Shown here: positions 33,701-41,206 of the stretch, in pieces | Layout: every line of letters begins with the position of its first letter | How positions within the stretch are numbered: the first letter of the stretch is position 1 | Assembly: GCA_963821495.1 (NCBI GenBank) | Contig: CAWGEA010000003.1 | Location: 1,860,001-1,924,000 of the forward strand | Length of the DNA: 64,000 nt | Direction of reading: 5' to 3' | Source of the DNA: AC-32 sp963821495 | GTDB taxonomy: Bacteria > Actinomycetota > Thermoleophilia > Gaiellales > Gaiellaceae | Translations under genes and position numbers: made by a program | The notes under the pieces: model-generated | What the model was told of the DNA's origin: nothing | Database searches by the model: none | What the model saw: only the letters and a program-made list of their open reading frames with translations

Positions 33701-33986
33701 CGCGCGGCAGCGGCCCGCAACGGCGAACGGCGTCGTGTTCATGCTGCTCGAGGACGAGTTCGGGCAGATGAACCTGATCATCCCGCCGACCGTGTACGAG
33801 CGCTTCCGCCCGCTCGTGCGCGCCGAGCCGTTGCTGCTGGCACGCGGCCGCTTCGAGCGCGTCGGCCGGAACCAGAACGTCCTTGTGCGAGAGCTGGAAT
33901 CGCTCGGGCCGATCGCTCGCCGCTGCGCCGATAACGCCGACGTCTTCGGCTCGCTCCCGGCCGCACACCACTTCGGTCACCGCTGA
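30735..33986 (+). CDS. dnaE2: Error-prone DNA polymerase DnaE2 (C family)
   Basis: 1083 residues, the DnaE2 size. PHP domain at the N-terminus (ELHAHSAYSFLDGAS, LTDHDGVYG), polymerase palm with the catalytic PDIDLDFPRD near residues 405-413, the GRGSSVGSIVCYLTGLSHVDP segment, QHPGGMVI, the fingers FQIESRAQMQ, a helix-hairpin-helix region and a C-terminal OB fold (VAVAGMAVARQRP). Performs translesion synthesis and SOS mutagenesis with ImuB. GTG 30735 gives the standard PHP start. It overlaps the divergent cupin start by 24 bases, so its mRNA probably comes from within that gene or from the SOS promoter upstream. Confidence 0.94.
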   Translation: MVVELHAHSAYSFLDGASLPEELAARAAELGYEALALTDHDGVYGSLEFAHAAKAFGVRPITGAEVTLTDGSHVTLLVESAEGYANLCRLLTAAHAGTRPKEGADPLPPSLDAALLAELNDGLVCLSGCARHGLALRNPNGAAVLARAFGRERFFVELQRPYERGDARRLAALRDLAAALGVDTVATGDVHAHHPRRAGLQDVLVAIRCRTSLDGCEAERRGNLESVLASPAELEERFPLDREAVRRTGALAERLEFDLTEDLGYRYPDFSDTGEPAIRQLAGVCDRAFTERYGDANGQTLHVPGSRSRLRILARERLQEELKLIDELGLAGFFLLHWEVLELARECALEVRGGSLARNVLPPGRGRGSSVGSIVCYLTGLSHVDPVHAGLSLGRFLNRELVSVPDIDLDFPRDIREKLIVAVCERYGHEHSALVASFSTYHARGAIRDVGKALGLPFGELERLARLTDGNPYRVGEELAKLPDAEAKLASPRWRAFAELCGEIGGLPRHVSQHPGGMVISTRPLVELVPVQPAAMAGRQLCQWDKDSCADAGFLKIDLLGLGMLSAVEDCVEQIASVHGETIDLSRVPLDDREVYGEIQRADTIGVFQIESRAQMQSLLRTRPENLDDLTIQVALVRPGPIQGGAVHPYIERRAKRRVDPSYEPPVDHPSLREPLRETLGVIVFQDQVLEVAMALAGFSIGEAEGLRRAMSRKRSLEAIEAFRGRFVEGAVACGVGAEVANGVFDKLVGFSGFGFPKSHAAAFGLLAYQSAWLRHHYPAEFLCALLNAQPMGFYPPSSLVRDAQRRGVEVRPPAVNLSAAECALEGKSVRVGLSYVRSLGKEEAKTVAAERERRGPFSGVRELAQRTGLDRARLEALVASGACDALGRHGRRSLLWELGFAPRAQTVPGSGGEESQLALPLDPTAETPALREQTAWERMLADYRTTSLSVGVHPLTLLRPHLPEWTLSSRELAEAQAGRVVAVAGMAVARQRPATANGVVFMLLEDEFGQMNLIIPPTVYERFRPLVRAEPLLLARGRFERVGRNQNVLVRELESLGPIARRCADNADVFGSLPAAHHFGHR

Positions 33987-34018
33987 AGCCCCGCCGCCCT
34001 GCGCCGAAGAGCTCATAC

Positions 34019-34037
34019 CCCCACCCTGAGGGTGGGG
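34019..34037 (+). terminator. Hairpin after dnaE2
   Basis: Perfect eight-pair stem CCCCACCC/GGGTGGGG (34019-34026 with 34030-34037) with a TGA loop. No T-run follows, so it is a U-less terminator candidate. The rest of the 190-base gap to the GH15 gene holds nothing else recognisable. Confidence 0.6.
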
Positions 34038-34175
34038 CTGCAACCCACCTCCCTCGCGGTCGACGGTAACGCGTCTCGGCGCACCGATGGGTGACGGCTT
34101 CGTGCCGTTTGCGAGCCGGTTCGTCCACAACGAGCGCCGCCGCCGCCCATTTAATCCTGGGCAGAATCCGCGCCG

Positions 34176-35984
34176 ATGGAGCGCGTCGACGGCTACGCCC
34201 CGATTCGCGAGTATGCGCTCGTGGGCGACGGCCGCACCTCCGCGCTCATCGCCCGTGACTGCTCGGTCGACTGGCTCTGCCTGCCGAACGTCGACTCGCC
34301 CTCGGTCTTCGCCCGCATCCTGGACGCCGACCGCGGCGGCGCGTTCCGGCTCGAGCCCACTGTTCGCTTCGAGGCCGAGCGCCGCTACCAGCCTGGCTCG
34401 AACGTGCTCGAGACGACCCTCACGACGGGCCAGGGCCGGGTTCGCGTCACCGACGCGATGACGCTCACGGACGTCCGGCGCATCTCGCCCATGCGCGAGC
34501 TGGTGCGAAAGGTGGAGGCGCTCTCGGGCACAGTGCCTCTCCGCTGGTCGTTCGAGCCGCGCTTCGGCTACGGCCGGGCAGAGACGCGCATCGAGCGCCG
34601 CGCCGGCCGCTGGTTCGCCCACGCCGGCTCCGACGCGCTCGTTCTGGGCCTGTGCGACGCAGGCGAGGGCGCCCTGCGCGACGGCGTCGTCTCGGGCGGG
34701 CTCGAGCTCGTCGAAGGCTCGAGCGCGATCCTCTCGCTCTCGGCCGCGCACAACGAGCCCGCCGTCATCCCCGGCCGCGACGACTCCGAGCGTCGCCTCG
34801 AGCGCACCGTGCGCTTCTGGCCCGAGTGGGCGAGCCGCGTCGACTACGACGGCGCCTGGCGCGACGCCGTCGTCCGCAGCCTGCTCGTCCTGAAGCTGCT
34901 CACCTTCGCGCCGTCGGGCGCAATCGTCGCCGCGCCCACGACCTCGTTGCCGGAGTGGGTCGGCGGCGGGCGCAACTGGGACTACCGCTTCACGTGGCTC
35001 CGCGATGCGAGCTGGACGCTCGACGCAATGCTGCGGCTCGGCTTCCACGACGAGGCGCACGCCTTCTTCTGGTGGCTGATGCACGCGTCGCGCCTGACCC
35101 AGCCCCGGCTGCAGATCCTCTATCGGATCGACGGCTCCGAGCACACCGAGGAGCGCGAGCTGCCTGAGCTGTCCGGCTACCGCGGCTCGGCGCCGGTGCG
35201 GATCGGGAACGGTGCGCGCGACCAGCTGCAGCTCGACCTCTACGGCGGAGTGCTGGAAGCAATCTGGCTGTACGGCAAAGCGGTCGGGCACCTCGACGGC
35301 GACACCGGCAAGGAGGTCGCCCGCATGGCGGATTACGTCGCCGAGCACTGGCGCGACCGGGACAACGGCATCTGGGAGGTGCGCGACGAGCGGACGCACT
35401 ACACGCAGTCGAAGGCTCTCTGCTGGGTCGCCCTCGACCGCGCCTGCGCGCTTGCCCGGGAAGGGATGATCACCGACCGGAGCAGGCGCTGGCGCGCCGA
35501 GGCCGACGAGCTCCAGCGCTTCGTCGACAACGAGGGCTGGGACGAGCAGCGCCGCAGCTACGTCCGCGCGCCGGACCGGCGCGAGCTCGACGCGAGCCTG
35601 CTCACGCTGGCGCTGCTCGGCTATCACGACCCGCGCAGCGAGCGCATCCAGGGCACGATCGCGGCGATCGAGCGCGAGCTGCGCGAAGGCCCGTACGTCT
35701 ACCGCTACCGCGGCGAGGACGGGCTCGTGGGCGAGGAGGGCGCGTTCCTGACCTGCTCGTTCTGGCTCGTGGACGCGTACGCGCGCGCCGGACGGCTGAA
35801 CGACGCGAACGCGTTGATGGAGCAGCTCGTCGGGCTCGCGAACGACGTCGGGCTCTACGCCGAGGAGATCGACCCGCGCACGAACGAGTTCCTCGGGAAC
35901 TTCCCGCAGGGCCTGACGCACCTCTCGCTCGTGAACGCGGCGGTGTCGATCGCCGACGCGGAAGCCGGGCGGAAGGCCGCGTGA
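34176..35984 (+). CDS. Glycoside hydrolase family 15 protein (glucoamylase/trehalase type)
   Basis: 602 residues. N-terminal beta-sandwich (YAPIREYALVGDGRTSALIARDCSVDWLCLP) and C-terminal alpha6/alpha6 barrel with the family signatures GGGRNWDYRFTWLRDASWTL and DNGIWEVRDERTHYTQSKALCWVALDRA, the latter containing the presumed general acid Glu; QGLTHLSLVNA near the end holds the second catalytic region. GH15 members of this type act on maltodextrins or, in mycobacteria, on trehalose. No signal peptide, so cytoplasmic. ATG 34176; overlaps the next gene by four bases. Confidence 0.92.
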   Translation: MERVDGYAPIREYALVGDGRTSALIARDCSVDWLCLPNVDSPSVFARILDADRGGAFRLEPTVRFEAERRYQPGSNVLETTLTTGQGRVRVTDAMTLTDVRRISPMRELVRKVEALSGTVPLRWSFEPRFGYGRAETRIERRAGRWFAHAGSDALVLGLCDAGEGALRDGVVSGGLELVEGSSAILSLSAAHNEPAVIPGRDDSERRLERTVRFWPEWASRVDYDGAWRDAVVRSLLVLKLLTFAPSGAIVAAPTTSLPEWVGGGRNWDYRFTWLRDASWTLDAMLRLGFHDEAHAFFWWLMHASRLTQPRLQILYRIDGSEHTEERELPELSGYRGSAPVRIGNGARDQLQLDLYGGVLEAIWLYGKAVGHLDGDTGKEVARMADYVAEHWRDRDNGIWEVRDERTHYTQSKALCWVALDRACALAREGMITDRSRRWRAEADELQRFVDNEGWDEQRRSYVRAPDRRELDASLLTLALLGYHDPRSERIQGTIAAIERELREGPYVYRYRGEDGLVGEEGAFLTCSFWLVDAYARAGRLNDANALMEQLVGLANDVGLYAEEIDPRTNEFLGNFPQGLTHLSLVNAAVSIADAEAGRKAA

Positions 35985-36463
35985 CGATCTGGGGCGCGCT
36001 CGCTGGCGGGGCCGTCGGCACCATCGTGCTGACGAGCGCGCTGCGCATCGCGCAGGAGGTGGGGTGGACCCGGATGGACATCCCGCTGCTGCTGGGCACC
36101 GCGTTCACAGACCGTCGCGGCCGGGCGAGCGTGCTCGGCTACGCGATCCACTTCGCGAACGGCCTGATCTTCGCGCTCTGCTACTACGCGGTCTTCCGCG
36201 CCGTCTCGCACGCGGGCTGGCTCTTCGGCGCACTGCTCGGGGTCGTCCACGCTGGGCTCGCAGGCGGGGCGCTGATGACCGTCCTGCTCCCCGCGGTGCA
36301 CCCGCGGATGGGGACGCCCTGGTCGGACGCGGAGGAGACGCCGCTGCTCGAGCCCCCGGGCTTCCTGCTGATGAACTACGGGCGGCGCACGGTGATCTGG
36401 ACCCTGCTCGCGCACGTGGCCTACGGCGCGATCGTCGGCGGCTTCACCGCGCGGCTCGGCTAG
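35981..36463 (+). CDS. Four-helix membrane protein, unknown family
   Basis: 160 residues with hydrophobic helices at about 2-22, 52-75, 82-105 and 138-158, and a conserved-looking loop (HPRMGTPWSDAEETPLLEPPGFLLMNYGRRT). GTG 35981 overlaps the GH15 stop, so it is coupled to that gene. The AIHFANGLIFALCYYAVF helix recalls small YagU/DUF1440-type inner-membrane proteins, but the match is weak. Its TAG shares CTAG with the convergent small gene. Confidence 0.7.
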   Translation: MTIWGALAGGAVGTIVLTSALRIAQEVGWTRMDIPLLLGTAFTDRRGRASVLGYAIHFANGLIFALCYYAVFRAVSHAGWLFGALLGVVHAGLAGGALMTVLLPAVHPRMGTPWSDAEETPLLEPPGFLLMNYGRRTVIWTLLAHVAYGAIVGGFTARLG

Positions 36464-36771
36464 CGGTTCTCGATCTCGAGCCCGAAGCGCGGAAGCCGCC
36501 GCGCGACGGCGCGGTTGAACGCCTGCTCGTACTCCTCCGCCGTGGCCTCGTCCAGCGTCGAGGCGAAGTGGTCGCGGAGGTCGGCCAGGATCTCCGTGCC
36601 CGTCTCGACGAGGTCCTGGTAGTCGCCGAAACGCTCTTCCGCCCCCTCGCGCTCCGAGCGGTCGTAGGCGCGCTCGGCTTCGTCGCAGGCGTCGAGAAGC
36701 TCCAGGTTGTCGCGGACGAAGAGGTCGAGCTGCCGCGAGATCACGTCGTCGAAGCGGCCCTTCCTCAGCAC
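36460..36771 (-). CDS. Small acidic helical protein, unknown function
   Basis: 103 residues, strongly charged and predicted all-helical (LLDACDEAERAYDRSEREGAEERFGDYQDLVETGTEILADLRDHF). No signal peptide or Cys. No family recognised. Reads as a real gene because of the GTG start six bases after a minus-strand TAGTCT that is half of a symmetric bidirectional -10, and because its stop is shared with the convergent gene in CTAG. Confidence 0.65.
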   Translation of the reverse strand: MLRKGRFDDVISRQLDLFVRDNLELLDACDEAERAYDRSEREGAEERFGDYQDLVETGTEILADLRDHFASTLDEATAEEYEQAFNRAVARRLPRFGLEIENR

Positions 36772-36776
36772 GCTCC

Positions 36777-36783
36777 TAGACTA
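36777..36783. promoter_or_regulatory. Symmetric bidirectional -10 (TAGACTA)
   Basis: Plus strand TAGACT (36777-36782) is nine bases before the EEP-gene GTG; minus strand TAGTCT (36783-36778) is six bases before the GTG of the small acidic protein. Intergenic gap 20 bp. Same design as the TAGAATA heptamer at 7009-7015, mirrored. Confidence 0.6.
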
Positions 36784-36791
36784 ATCCGGCC

Positions 36792-37568
36792 GTGAGTCTG
36801 CTCGTCCGCACCTGGAACGTCTTCCACGGCAACACGACCCCGCCCGAGCGAGCGGGCCATCTCGAGGAGATGGTGCGCCTGGCCAGCGACGACGAGCCCG
36901 ACGTGCTCTGCCTCCAGGAGGTGCCGGTCTGGGCGCTCTCGCGTCTCGGAGGCTGGAGCGGGATGCAAACGTTCGGTGCCGTCGCCAGGAGGCCGCTGCT
37001 CGGGAGCGCGGAGCTCGGGCACGCAATCACCCGACTGAACTACGGGCTCTTCCGCTCCGCCTTCACGGGCCAGGCGAATGCCATCCTCCTGCGCCCCGGG
37101 CTCCGCGCGCTCGGCACCGGGGCAATCGTGCTCAATCCGCCGAGCTTCCGCCGGCGCGTCGCCCACGAGCTCGACCTCGACATGAGCGTGCAGGTGAAGT
37201 GGGGCGAGCGGCGCGTCTGCCAGACCGTGCGGACGGAGGCTCTGGTGATTGCAAACCTCCACGGCTCCAGCGTCCCCGACTGGCGCGTGCCCGACGCCGA
37301 GCTGATGCGCGCCGCGGTCTTCGCGGACTCCTTCGGCAAGCCCGGCGAGGTGCTGGTGCTCGCGGGCGACTTCAACGTCATCCGCGAGCACTCCTCGACG
37401 CTGCCCGAGCTGGTCGAGTGGGGATTTACGAAGCCGATCTCGTGGATCGACCAGGTGCTCGTGCGCGGGGCGAAGTCGGGCCACGCGCACCGTTGGCCCG
37501 ACGAGCGGCGGCGTGCAGGCGGCAAGCTCCTGTCCGACCATGCTCCGGTGGAGGTGACGATCGGATGA
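36792..37568 (+). CDS. Endonuclease/exonuclease/phosphatase (EEP) family hydrolase
   Basis: 258 residues of the DNase I-like EEP fold. The metal site reads RTWNVFHGNT (Asn), CLQEVPVWAL (Glu), then LAGDFNV (Asp-x-Asn) and SDHAPVEV at the C-terminus (Asp-His). Members hydrolyse phosphodiesters or phosphomonoesters of DNA, sphingomyelin or inositides; substrate unknown. The stop overlaps the ATG of the aminotransferase by four bases. Confidence 0.88.
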   Translation: MSLLVRTWNVFHGNTTPPERAGHLEEMVRLASDDEPDVLCLQEVPVWALSRLGGWSGMQTFGAVARRPLLGSAELGHAITRLNYGLFRSAFTGQANAILLRPGLRALGTGAIVLNPPSFRRRVAHELDLDMSVQVKWGERRVCQTVRTEALVIANLHGSSVPDWRVPDAELMRAAVFADSFGKPGEVLVLAGDFNVIREHSSTLPELVEWGFTKPISWIDQVLVRGAKSGHAHRWPDERRRAGGKLLSDHAPVEVTIG

Positions 37569-38641
37569 CGTTCGAGGAGGCGAGGGCGCAGTTTCCGGTG
37601 CTCGAGCACCTTGCGTACCTGAACGCCGGCACGAACGGGCCGCTGGCGCGGGCGACGGCCGAGGCGATGGCGGAGCAGGAGCGCGCCGACCTCGAGCGTG
37701 GCCGCGGCGGAAGGGCCTACTTCGAGCGGGCGCTGGAGCTGCGCGGCGAGGTGCGTACGAAGCTGGCCGCGTTCGTCGGCGCGGGGCCGGAGTCGTTCTC
37801 GCTCGCGACCTCGACCACGAACGGCTGCAACATCGTCCTCTCCGGTCTCGGGCTGGGCCCGGCGGACGAGGTGGTGACCACCGACGGGGAGCACTTCGGC
37901 CTGCTCGGGGCACTCGCCATCTCGCCCGCGCGGGTACGGGTGGCCGAGGTGCGGGAGCTGCCGCCGGAGGAGTCGTTCGAGGTGCTGGCCGCGACGATCA
38001 CGCCGAGGACGCGCCTGCTCGCCCTCTCGCACGTCTGCTGGATGAGCGGCAACCGCCTCCCCGTCGAGGAGCTGAAGCGCGAGACGGGCCTGCCGGTGCT
38101 CGTCGACGGCGCGCAGTCAGTCGGCGCGATCCCGGTCGACGCGACGGCCGTGGACTACTACGCCTTCTCGGGCCAGAAATGGCTCTGCGGGCCGGACTCG
38201 ACCGGCGGCCTCGTCGTGCGCGACCCCGAGTCGCTGCCGGTGACCGCGCCGAGCTACCTCTCGCAGCAGGCCTACGAGCCCAACGGCACGTTCACGCCGC
38301 GGGCTGGCGCCGCACGGTACGACTCGGGCTGGACGCCGGTGGCGTCGCTCGCGGGCCTCTCCGCCGCGCTGGACACGCCGCCCGAGTGGAGATACGAGCG
38401 CGCCGCCGAGGCGACCGCCCGCTGCCGCGAGCTGCTCGCCGAGCGGGTCGAGATGGTGACCGCGCCCGACCAGGGGACGCTCGTCACCTTCCGCGTCGAG
38501 GGCGACACGGCCGAGCTCGTACGCCGGCTCTACGCCGAGGGCGTGGTCGTGCGCGACATCCCCGGCCTTGGCTGGATCCGCGTCTCCTGCGGCTGGTGGA
38601 CGAGTGACGAGGACGTCGAGCGGCTACTCGCCGCACTCTGA
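37565..38641 (+). CDS. Class V aminotransferase / cysteine desulfurase-like PLP enzyme
   Basis: 358 residues, fold type I PLP enzyme. The Schiff-base Lys is in FSGQKWLCGPDSTGGL, preceded by the VLVDGAQSVGAIPVD cofactor Asp, with YLNAGTNGPLARAT at the N-terminus and the C-terminal RVSCGWWTSDEDVERLL helix. Closest in feel to selenocysteine-lyase/isopenicillin-N-epimerase relatives; it lacks the long Cys-loop of IscS/SufS, so cysteine desulfuration is uncertain. Coupled to the EEP gene. Confidence 0.85.
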   Translation: MTFEEARAQFPVLEHLAYLNAGTNGPLARATAEAMAEQERADLERGRGGRAYFERALELRGEVRTKLAAFVGAGPESFSLATSTTNGCNIVLSGLGLGPADEVVTTDGEHFGLLGALAISPARVRVAEVRELPPEESFEVLAATITPRTRLLALSHVCWMSGNRLPVEELKRETGLPVLVDGAQSVGAIPVDATAVDYYAFSGQKWLCGPDSTGGLVVRDPESLPVTAPSYLSQQAYEPNGTFTPRAGAARYDSGWTPVASLAGLSAALDTPPEWRYERAAEATARCRELLAERVEMVTAPDQGTLVTFRVEGDTAELVRRLYAEGVVVRDIPGLGWIRVSCGWWTSDEDVERLLAAL

Positions 38642-38649
38642 GGCGGCAG

Positions 38650-39231
38650 TCAACTCTCTGAGACAGCTGCGCCGGTCCTCAGTCCGAGCTCGCCGGCGAT
38701 CGGGCGCATCGCCTCGACGACGAACCTGATGTGGTCGTCGAGCTCGATCCCGAGCTCCTCGGCGCCGTCGTAGACGTCCTGCCGGTTCACTCCGGCCGCG
38801 AACGACGGCTGCTTCAGCTTCTTCTTCACCGACTTGGGCTCGAGCGTCTCGATGCCGTCCGGTCGCACGAGCCCGCAGGCGTGGACGAAGCCGGCGAGCT
38901 CGTCGCAGGCGAAGAGCGTCTTCTTCAGCGGCGTGTCGCGCGGGAGGCTCAGGTGCGAGGCGTGGGAGAGGACGCCCTCGACGACCTCCTCCGGCCAGCC
39001 CTCGTCGCGGAGGATCGGCGCGCCGTCCTGCGGATGCTTGTCGAGGGTGGGGTGCAGCTCGTAGTCGAAGTCGTGCAGGAGCGCGGTTGCGCGCCAGAGC
39101 TCCTCGTCCTCGCCGAACTTGTGCGCGTAGGCCCCGACGGCGGCCTCCACGGCGAGCGCGTGGCGCAGCAGCGCATCGCTCTTCGTGTAGCGGTTCAGCG
39201 TCTCCCAGGCGTGTTCGCGGGTGGGCTCCAC
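38650..39231 (-). CDS. HD-domain phosphohydrolase
   Basis: 193 residues: VEPTREHAWETLNRYTKSDALLRHALAVEAAV begins an HD domain, with the diagnostic WRATALLHDFDYELHP motif (His-Asp pair) and a downstream VLSHASHL metal His. HD proteins are metal-dependent phosphohydrolases of nucleotides or signalling nucleotides; this branch is often annotated as HDIG-domain protein. GTG 39231 is chosen; the open frame continues upstream through a REP element. Convergent with the aminotransferase, eight bases apart. Confidence 0.85.
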   Translation of the reverse strand: MEPTREHAWETLNRYTKSDALLRHALAVEAAVGAYAHKFGEDEELWRATALLHDFDYELHPTLDKHPQDGAPILRDEGWPEEVVEGVLSHASHLSLPRDTPLKKTLFACDELAGFVHACGLVRPDGIETLEPKSVKKKLKQPSFAAGVNRQDVYDGAEELGIELDDHIRFVVEAMRPIAGELGLRTGAAVSES

Positions 39232-39241
39232 GGCGCCTAGG

Positions 39242-39290
39242 CGTCGCTTGCGATGCCTACTGTCGGGATGCGCGGCTCGGCCGTGCGTCC
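39242..39290 (+). repeat. REP-like element (partial)
   Basis: CGTCGCTTGCGATGCC at 39242-39257 matches module 1 of the dispersed repeat exactly; the second module is degenerate (GCGGCTCGGCCGTGCG). Lies between the divergent HD and murA genes. Confidence 0.6.
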
Positions 39291-39356
39291 GTCTGCGCCG
39301 ATCGGTCGACACGGTTGCCGGTAGCCACCCACGCTGCCGTACCATAGCCCCTCGGC

Positions 39357-40667
39357 ATGGCCCAGACTGCCGTCACAGACATGGTCGCCGAGTCCTTCGT
39401 GATCGAGGGCGGTGTGCCCCTGAGCGGCCGGATCACGACGGCCGGCAACAAGAACGCGGCACTGCCGATCCTCGCCGCGTGCCTGCTCACGAGCGAGCCG
39501 GTCGTGCTCCACAACGTCCCGCGGATCCGCGACGTCGAGACGATGATGGCGCTGATCGTGGCTCTCGGTGCCGACGCCGAGTGGGTCGGCGAGAACGAGG
39601 TGCGCGTGCACGCCGCGGACGTCTCGTCGCACGAGATCGACCCGGAGCTCGCGACCAGAATCCGTGCGTCGTTCCTGCTCGCCGGGCCGCTGCTTGCGCG
39701 CCTCGGCCGGGCGAGCGTCCCGCCTCCGGGCGGCGACGTGATCGGGCGGCGGCGCCTCGACCCGCACATCCATGCCTTGCAGGAGCTCGGCGCCAACGTC
39801 GATATCGGCGCGCGTTTCGAGTTCCGAACCGACGGCCTGCGGGGGAAGCACATCTTCCTCGACGAGGCGAGCGTGATGGCAACCGAGAACACGATCATGG
39901 CGGCCGCGCTCACGCCGGGCGAGACCGTGATCGGCAACGCCGCCTGCGAGCCGCACATCCAGGACCTCTGCCGCTTCCTCGTCTCGCTCGGCGCGGAGAT
40001 CGAGGGCATCGAGTCGAACGTCCTGCGCATCCACGGCGTCGAGCGCCTCCTCGGCGGCGAGTGGCGGATCTGCCCGGAGCACATCGAGGTCGGCAGCTTC
40101 ATCGGGCTGGCGGCCGTGACGGGCGGCGACATCACGATCGACGACGTGGAGCCCAAGGACCTGGGCGCGATCCTGCCGACGCTCGAACGGCTCGGCGTCC
40201 ACGTCGAGATCGACGGCACCACGCTGCGCGTGCCGCCGAATCAGGAGCTCGAGATCCGCGACGACCTCGGCGGCCAGATCCCGAAGGTCGAGGACGGGCC
40301 GTGGCCCGCCTTCCCGGCCGACCTGACCTCGATCGCGGTGATCGTCGCGACCCAGGCACGGGGAACGGTGCTGATCTTCGAGAAGATGTTCGAGAGCCGC
40401 CTGTTCTTCGTCGACAAGCTCGTCTCGATGGGCGCGCGGATCATCCTCTGCGACCCTCACCGCGCGGTCGTCACCGGCCCCGCGAAGCTCTACGGGCAGC
40501 AGATGTCGAGCCCCGACATCCGAGCCGGGATGGCGATGCTGCTCGCCGCGCTCTGTGCCGAGGGAACCTCGACGATCGGGAACATCGGCGAGATCGACCG
40601 CGGCTACGAACGGATCGACGAGCGGCTCCGCTCGCTCGGCGCGCGCATCGAGCGCCTCGAAACCTGA
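39357..40667 (+). CDS. murA: UDP-N-acetylglucosamine 1-carboxyvinyltransferase
   Basis: First committed step of peptidoglycan synthesis: transfers enolpyruvyl from PEP to UDP-GlcNAc. 436 residues, two inside-out alpha/beta barrels. The substrate Lys is in TTAGNKNAALPI, and the active-site loop reads PPPGGDVIGRRR with Asp127 where E. coli has Cys115. That substitution is the natural fosfomycin-insensitive state known from Mycobacterium and Chlamydia. ATG 39357 follows TACCAT (39340-39345) by 11 bases. Stop overlaps the hisB-like start by one base. Confidence 0.96.
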   Translation: MAQTAVTDMVAESFVIEGGVPLSGRITTAGNKNAALPILAACLLTSEPVVLHNVPRIRDVETMMALIVALGADAEWVGENEVRVHAADVSSHEIDPELATRIRASFLLAGPLLARLGRASVPPPGGDVIGRRRLDPHIHALQELGANVDIGARFEFRTDGLRGKHIFLDEASVMATENTIMAAALTPGETVIGNAACEPHIQDLCRFLVSLGAEIEGIESNVLRIHGVERLLGGEWRICPEHIEVGSFIGLAAVTGGDITIDDVEPKDLGAILPTLERLGVHVEIDGTTLRVPPNQELEIRDDLGGQIPKVEDGPWPAFPADLTSIAVIVATQARGTVLIFEKMFESRLFFVDKLVSMGARIILCDPHRAVVTGPAKLYGQQMSSPDIRAGMAMLLAALCAEGTSTIGNIGEIDRGYERIDERLRSLGARIERLET

Positions 40668-41206
40668 TGGCCAGCCTGGGCAAAGCGGACGAGGCCGGGC
40701 GGGTCCACGCGCGCCTCGACGTCACCGGGCGCGGCGAGGCGAGCGTGGCCACCGGCGTCCCCGTGCTCGACCACCTGCTCGCGCTGCTCGCCGAGTACGC
40801 GTCGTTCGATCTCGTGCTCGAGGTTGCGCCCGGCGAAGCGGAGGCGGAGGTCGCGGCGGCGGGCCGCGCCCTCGGGGAAGCGCTCGCGAGCGCGTTCGAG
40901 GTCGAGGGCTGCCGACGCCATGGTTCGGCGGTCGTGCCAGCCGACGAGGCGCTCGCGCACGTGGTCGTGGAGGCCTCGGGCCGCCCGCTGGTGGTCTCGA
41001 ACGTCGACCTCAGCGACGCGCGCGTGGCGGGGCTGGCGCACGACATCGTCGCGACCTTTCTGCACGAGCTGGCCGAGGGAGCGGGGCTGACCTTGCACGT
41101 CCGACTGATCGAGGGCGCGGAGCCCGAGCACGTCCTCGAGGCGATCTTCAAGACGCTTGGCGTGGCCCTCGCGCAGAGCTGCCGCAAGCGGCGAAGGGAG
41201 GAGTGA
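40667..41206 (+). CDS. HisB-like protein with degenerate metal site
   Basis: 179 residues, clearly an imidazoleglycerol-phosphate dehydratase (IGPD) fold: TGVPVLDHLLALLAEYASFDL, EASGRPLVVSNVDL, FLHELAEGAGLTLHVRLIEG and EAIFKTLGVAL align throughout. But the first HHxxE metal motif is absent (GEAEAEVAAAGRALGEAL, with about six residues missing), and the second reads AEPEHVLEA, keeping His and Glu but losing the first His; only His36 of the FFDHM-like motif remains at the N-terminus. The manganese site is thus probably gone and catalysis of histidine synthesis unlikely. Encoded between murA and ridA, with overlapping stops/starts, so co-expressed with both. Confidence 0.82.
   Translation: MASLGKADEAGRVHARLDVTGRGEASVATGVPVLDHLLALLAEYASFDLVLEVAPGEAEAEVAAAGRALGEALASAFEVEGCRRHGSAVVPADEALAHVVVEASGRPLVVSNVDLSDARVAGLAHDIVATFLHELAEGAGLTLHVRLIEGAEPEHVLEAIFKTLGVALAQSCRKRRREE

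Noticed and set aside
34081..34175. Upstream open frame with ATG 34087 before the GH15 gene
   Set aside because: Runs in a different frame into the gene and has no recognisable sequence; ATG 34176 gives the standard GH15 N-terminus.
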